From an uncultured Eubacteriales bacterium (lineage in GTDB: Bacteria > Bacillota > Clostridia > Oscillospirales > CAG-272), in NCBI GenBank assembly GCA_900546635.1, contig URDS01000046.1:1-18405 (forward strand): a stretch of 18,405 nt of DNA, read 5' to 3'. Shown one piece after another: positions 15,532 to 18,405 of the stretch. Position numbers and translations under genes: made by a program. Positions within the stretch are counted from its first letter, which is position 1; each line of letters begins with the position of its first letter. The notes beneath the pieces were generated by a model that saw nothing but the letters and a program-made list of their open reading frames with translations, was not told the origin of the DNA and ran no database searches.

Positions 15532-16439
15532 GCGGTATCGTCGGAATCGGCGCCTGCGTTGCGGATACGCTTATCCGCGTGCCCTATTTCCCGAAAGAGG
15601 ACACGAAGCTGCGCGCCGACAACGCAAAGCAAGCAGGCGGCGGCCCTGTCGCAACAGGACTTGTCGCCGCGGCAAAACTCGGCTGTAAAGCTGAATTTAT
15701 CGGAGTTATGGCAGAGGATGCCGGCGGACGTTTTTTGCTTGATGACTTTAAAAAATACGGAGTTTGGACAGAAAACATCATAACCCAAAGCGGGTACCGC
15801 TCCTTTTCTTCGGTAATTTGGCTGAGCGGCAAGACCTCCAGCCGCACCTGCGTATTCGACAAGGGGGATCTGCCGCCGCTTGTTTTAAATGAAAGGCAGA
15901 TGCAGGCGATACAGGACGCAGAGCTTTTGATGGTTGACGGCAATGAGCTCGACGCGGCGATAGCCGCGGCGAAAATCGCCCGCCAAAACGGCGCAAAAGT
16001 GCTCTATGACTGCGGGGGACTTTACAAGGGCGTGGAAAGACTGCTGGCCTTAACCGATATTATGATCCCTTCTGAGGAGTTTGCCCTGGGACACACCGGC
16101 GCTTCTTCCGCCAAAGAAGCGGCAAAGAAAATTTATGAAACCTATAAGCCGGAGGTCGTGGTCATAACACAGGGGAAAAAAGGCGGACTTTTGTATCAGG
16201 GAAACGATATACTGGAATATCCGATTTATCCGGTAAGAGTCGTTGATTCCAACGGTTCCGGCGACGTCTTTCACGGCGCGTTTGCCGCGGCGGCGGTCTA
16301 TGGCTTTGATTACGAAAAATGCTGCCATTTTTCAAGCGCGGTATCAGCCATCAAATGCACCGGATTCGGCGCAAGGGAGAGCGCGCCCGATTTTGTTACC
16401 GTAAAAAATTTTTTAAAGGAGAACGGTTATGCTTTATAA
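15528..16439 (+). CDS. PfkB-family carbohydrate kinase
   Basis: 303 residues, overlapping the aldolase stop (ATGA) and thus translationally coupled. Ribokinase/PfkB landmarks: IVGIGACVADTLIRVPYFP at the N-terminus, the first signature region AGGGPVATGLVAAAKLG (~36-52), and the second signature VVDSNGSGDVFHGAF (238-252) with the anion hole GSG and catalytic base D246. The NGSGDVFHG variant replaces the common DTxGAGD. It would phosphorylate the ketose or ketose phosphate just before the aldolase step, using ATP. By gene context it may act as IolC (2-deoxy-5-keto-gluconate kinase) or like a tagatose-6-phosphate/1-phosphofructokinase. Its 3' end overlaps the IolB-like gene by 11 bases. Confidence 0.9.
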   Translation: MSGIVGIGACVADTLIRVPYFPKEDTKLRADNAKQAGGGPVATGLVAAAKLGCKAEFIGVMAEDAGGRFLLDDFKKYGVWTENIITQSGYRSFSSVIWLSGKTSSRTCVFDKGDLPPLVLNERQMQAIQDAELLMVDGNELDAAIAAAKIARQNGAKVLYDCGGLYKGVERLLALTDIMIPSEEFALGHTGASSAKEAAKKIYETYKPEVVVITQGKKGGLLYQGNDILEYPIYPVRVVDSNGSGDVFHGAFAAAAVYGFDYEKCCHFSSAVSAIKCTGFGARESAPDFVTVKNFLKENGYAL

Positions 16440-17223
16440 AAAAACGTATAAACCCGCAAACGGCTATACGCCGATTTGCAAAATAGGCAAGTGTTCCTTA
16501 AAAAAGCTGGAATTTGGTATTATAGAACTCAAAGCCGGCGAATCTTTCAAATTTAACACCGAGGATAAGGAAACCGCCTTTATCATGCTTGAGGGACACT
16601 GCGATGTGACTTTCGGCCTTGTAGAATGGAAAAATATCGGAAACAGAAGCACCGTTTTTGAAAATCGCAGGGCGGAAAGCTTCTATATGCCACGGGAACA
16701 AGAATTTACGATTACGGCGGCGGATCCTGTCAAAATCGCTGTCTGCGCAACCCCAATTGCGGAAAAGACCGAGCCGCAGGTTTTAAGAGCGGATCATGTG
16801 GTTTTAAAACTTCTGGGCGAACAGCCCTATCAAAGAGAAACCAGCTTTATCATTGACGGCAACTCGAACGCCAAGATTCTTACAATCGGCGAGGCATACG
16901 TTACCGAGGGCAATTGGGCGGGATTCCCGCCGCATAAGCACGACGAGGACAATATGCCCAAAGAATGCGTCGCGGAAGAAATCTATTACTTTCTGTTTGA
17001 TCCGAAGCAGGGGTTCGCGGTTCAGTGTCTGTATGCCGCCGACGGTAAGTTCGACGAAGCCTATCGAGTGAAGAATGATGAATTGGTGGAATTTCCATGC
17101 GGATACCACACCACCGTAGCGACGCCCGGCTATCAGACCTATTTTCTTTGGCTGATGGCAGGCGATCATCAGGGCTTTAATCGCAGCAGCGACCCCGATC
17201 ACGCATGGATTGAAAACAGATAA
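16429..17223 (+). CDS. IolB-like 5-deoxy-glucuronate isomerase (bicupin)
   Basis: 264 residues behind AAAGGAGAA, matching the IolB length of about 270. Two cupin halves are visible. The C-terminal half carries the metal site: H169 and H171 in FPPHKHDEDN, E183/E184 in AEEIYYF, and H227 in GYHTTVATPGYQTYFLW. 'PKQGFAVQCLY' matches the usual PPQGFAxQxxY. In inositol breakdown IolB converts 5-deoxy-glucuronate to 2-deoxy-5-keto-gluconate, the IolC substrate. Here it directly follows a PfkB kinase and a class II aldolase, so the three make a B-C-J set. IolG, IolE and IolD, which normally supply its substrate, are absent. KduI is a relative with a similar fold, but the sequence looks nearer to IolB. 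Confidence 0.85.
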   Translation: MLYKKTYKPANGYTPICKIGKCSLKKLEFGIIELKAGESFKFNTEDKETAFIMLEGHCDVTFGLVEWKNIGNRSTVFENRRAESFYMPREQEFTITAADPVKIAVCATPIAEKTEPQVLRADHVVLKLLGEQPYQRETSFIIDGNSNAKILTIGEAYVTEGNWAGFPPHKHDEDNMPKECVAEEIYYFLFDPKQGFAVQCLYAADGKFDEAYRVKNDELVEFPCGYHTTVATPGYQTYFLWLMAGDHQGFNRSSDPDHAWIENR

Positions 17224-17226
17224 ACC

Positions 17227-17261
17227 CAATAGAGATATGCCTGCAGGGCGTATCTCTATTG
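17227..17261. repeat. Intercistronic hairpin between the IolB-like and FGGY genes
   Basis: CAATAGAGATATGCC (17227-17241) pairs with GGCGTATCTCTATTG (17247-17261) around TGCAG: a 15-bp stem with one G-U pair. There is no T run after it, so it is more likely an mRNA-protecting or processing element than a full terminator. Confidence 0.6.
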
Positions 17262-17360
17262 CGCTGTCAGAACTGCAATGAAAACGGGACACGGCGTCCG
17301 AGGTTTCGTGTTCAAACGCATTCGTTGCAATTCCCAATATTTTTACAGGAGGAAGTCTTT

Positions 17361-18305
17361 ATGAAATATCTGCTCGGAATTGATTTCGGCGGCGGCGCGT
17401 CAAAAGCGACACTGATTGACACAAACGGGAACATTGCCGCTGAGAGCACGGCGGAATATCCAACGCTTTACCCTGAGGCGGGCGCGTGCGAGCAGTCGCC
17501 GGAGGACTGGCTCCGCGCCCTGTGCGAAAATACCCGCGCGGTAATTTCAAAGGCGGGTATATGCAACTCCGATATTCTGTGTGCCGCGATAGATTCCGCA
17601 ACCCATACGTTTGTGCCGTGCGACGGCCATTTTAAACCGCTTTGCAACGCGATTCACTGGACTGACTCCCGCGCGCGAAAACAGGCTGACGCGCTTCGCC
17701 GGGAGCATGGTGAAATGATATTTGAAAAAGCGTTTCACCGCCCCGATACCATATGGACGCTGCCGCAGCTGATGTGGCTGCAAGATGCCCGTTCGGAAAT
17801 TTTCTCAAAAATAAAACATATCTTTTTTGAAAAGGATTATATTCGTTTTTTTCTCACCGGCGTCTTCTGTACCGATACGATAGAGGCTCAGGGCAGCATG
17901 CTTTTTGACTGCAATCACATGGCGTGGTCAGACGCGCTTTGCGGTCTTGCCGTCATAGAAAAATCGGTTCTCCCGCCGATCGTGAACCCCACCGATATTA
18001 TAGGAAAAATCACCGAGGAGGCCGCCGACATGACCGGGCTTTGCGCCGGGATGCCGGTAATTTGCGGAACAACCGATACCTGCATGGAAGTTTTTGCGTC
18101 AGGCGCCGTTGAAAAAGGAGACATTACCGTAAAATTGGCGACGGCGGGACGCATCTGCGTCATAACCGACCGCCCCTATCCCGACCGCAATCTTGTCAAC
18201 TACTCGCATATCGCAAACGGACTTTGGTATCCCGGCACGGCGACAAAATCCTGCGCCGCTTCCTACTGCCCCGTCAATATATGCACAACAAGGAAAATGC
18301 CGTAA
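17361..18305 (+). pseudogene. FGGY-family carbohydrate kinase, truncated by foreign DNA
   Basis: ATG 17361 follows AGGAGGAAG; the longer frame from 17259 crosses the hairpin region and lacks a ribosome site. The first ~302 residues are a good FGGY kinase of xylulokinase type: GIDFGGGASKATLID at 6-20, substrate-site NAIHWTDSRARKQ (~96-108), and MPVICGTTDTCMEVFASGAV with catalytic D239. Family proteins run to about 500 residues. After ATKSCAASY (residue 302) the sequence stops looking like the family and ends twelve residues later, so the second half, with the ATP-binding GG motif and helices of FGGY_C, is missing. It is almost certainly inactive. Intact, it would phosphorylate the ketose made by the isomerase-like protein. 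A gap of 137 bases with a hairpin separates it from the upstream gene. Confidence 0.8.
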
Positions 18306-18405
18306 CCATGCGGCTTTCAGCACATTAAAGACAATTAAACAACCCCTATAATTACACCTAAAACGCCGTAGCAAGGTTGGACAAGCCTTGATATGGCGTT
18401 TTTAA
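18267..18405. mobile_element. Unrelated DNA joined inside the FGGY kinase gene (possible end of an inserted element)
   Basis: From about 18267 (TGCCCCGTCAATATATGCAC) the sequence is more AT-rich, non-coding and unlike the rest of the cluster. It carries no long reading frame before the window ends. The junction inside an otherwise intact kinase gene suggests an insertion or a recombination endpoint. I cannot name an element family, and an assembly join is also possible. Confidence 0.4.
18360..18403 (+). terminator. Long stem-loop with T run at the right edge
   Basis: AAAACGCCGTAGCAAGG (18360-18376) pairs with CCTTGATATGGCGTTTT (18386-18402) with one G-U pair and one mismatch, then a T. It looks like an intrinsic terminator or a structured element end within the unrelated DNA. 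Confidence 0.55.

Noticed and set aside
17259..17360. Upstream start extending the FGGY kinase by 34 residues
   Set aside because: It begins in the intercistronic hairpin and lacks a ribosome site; FGGY kinases begin just before the GIDFG strand, which fits ATG 17361.
10710..18305. Sulfoquinovose (sulfoglycolysis) cluster
   Set aside because: An isomerase, kinase and aldolase are shared with some such pathways, but there is no GH31 sulfoquinovosidase, sulfolactaldehyde enzyme or sulfonate exporter in the window, and the IolB-like gene is unexplained by it.

Overview
The window looks like a chromosomal piece of a moderately GC-rich, low-oxygen member of the Bacillota, probably a Clostridia/Oscillospiraceae-type gut bacterium. 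This is inferred from AGGAGG-type ribosome binding sites, sigma-A-like promoters (TTGACC-17-TAAAAT, extended TGnTATAGT), intrinsic terminators, a lipoprotein solute-binding protein and the overall gene set. There are thirteen protein genes, one running off the left edge and one broken near the right edge. I see no tRNA, rRNA or CRISPR array.

Layout. (1) 1-2784: a carbohydrate ABC-type lipoprotein binding protein on the minus strand (partial), divergent from an unusual regulator that has a LacI-like sugar-sensing domain and its helix-turn-helix at the C-terminus. (2) 2903-6698: a divergent acetokinase-family kinase, an overlapping DUF2877 (AllH-like) gene, and pyruvate kinase, closed by an intrinsic terminator. 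(3) 6493-7208: about 700 bp without a real gene. It holds two terminators, a two-unit direct repeat rich in hairpins, and a near-perfect palindrome that ends the next gene. (4) 7209-10502: an AraC-family regulator (minus) divergent from a cytoplasmic GH2 glycosidase, with back-to-back promoters. (5) 10710-18305: a tightly packed plus-strand cluster of seven genes. In order these are an L-fucose/arabinose-isomerase-like protein, an AGPS/GlcD-like flavoprotein, a dicluster Fe-S protein, a class II aldolase, a PfkB kinase, an IolB-like isomerase, and an FGGY kinase cut off by unrelated DNA. The last ~140 bp belong to that unrelated DNA and end in a long stem-loop.

How the genes may work together. 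The GH2 enzyme would release a sugar inside the cell, and the AraC protein probably controls it and perhaps the cluster behind it. The aldolase, PfkB and IolB-like genes match the lower half of myo-inositol catabolism (IolJ, IolC, IolB). The upper-half genes (IolG, IolE, IolD) are missing, and an isomerase plus a flavoprotein/Fe-S dehydrogenase pair stand in their place. This suggests a non-standard catabolic route for a sugar, polyol or sugar acid that ends in aldol cleavage to DHAP; the substrate cannot be read from sequence. The Fe-S protein keeps both ferredoxin clusters but has lost nearly all cysteines of its two CCG domains. The terminal kinase is broken, so the pathway may be damaged in this strain.
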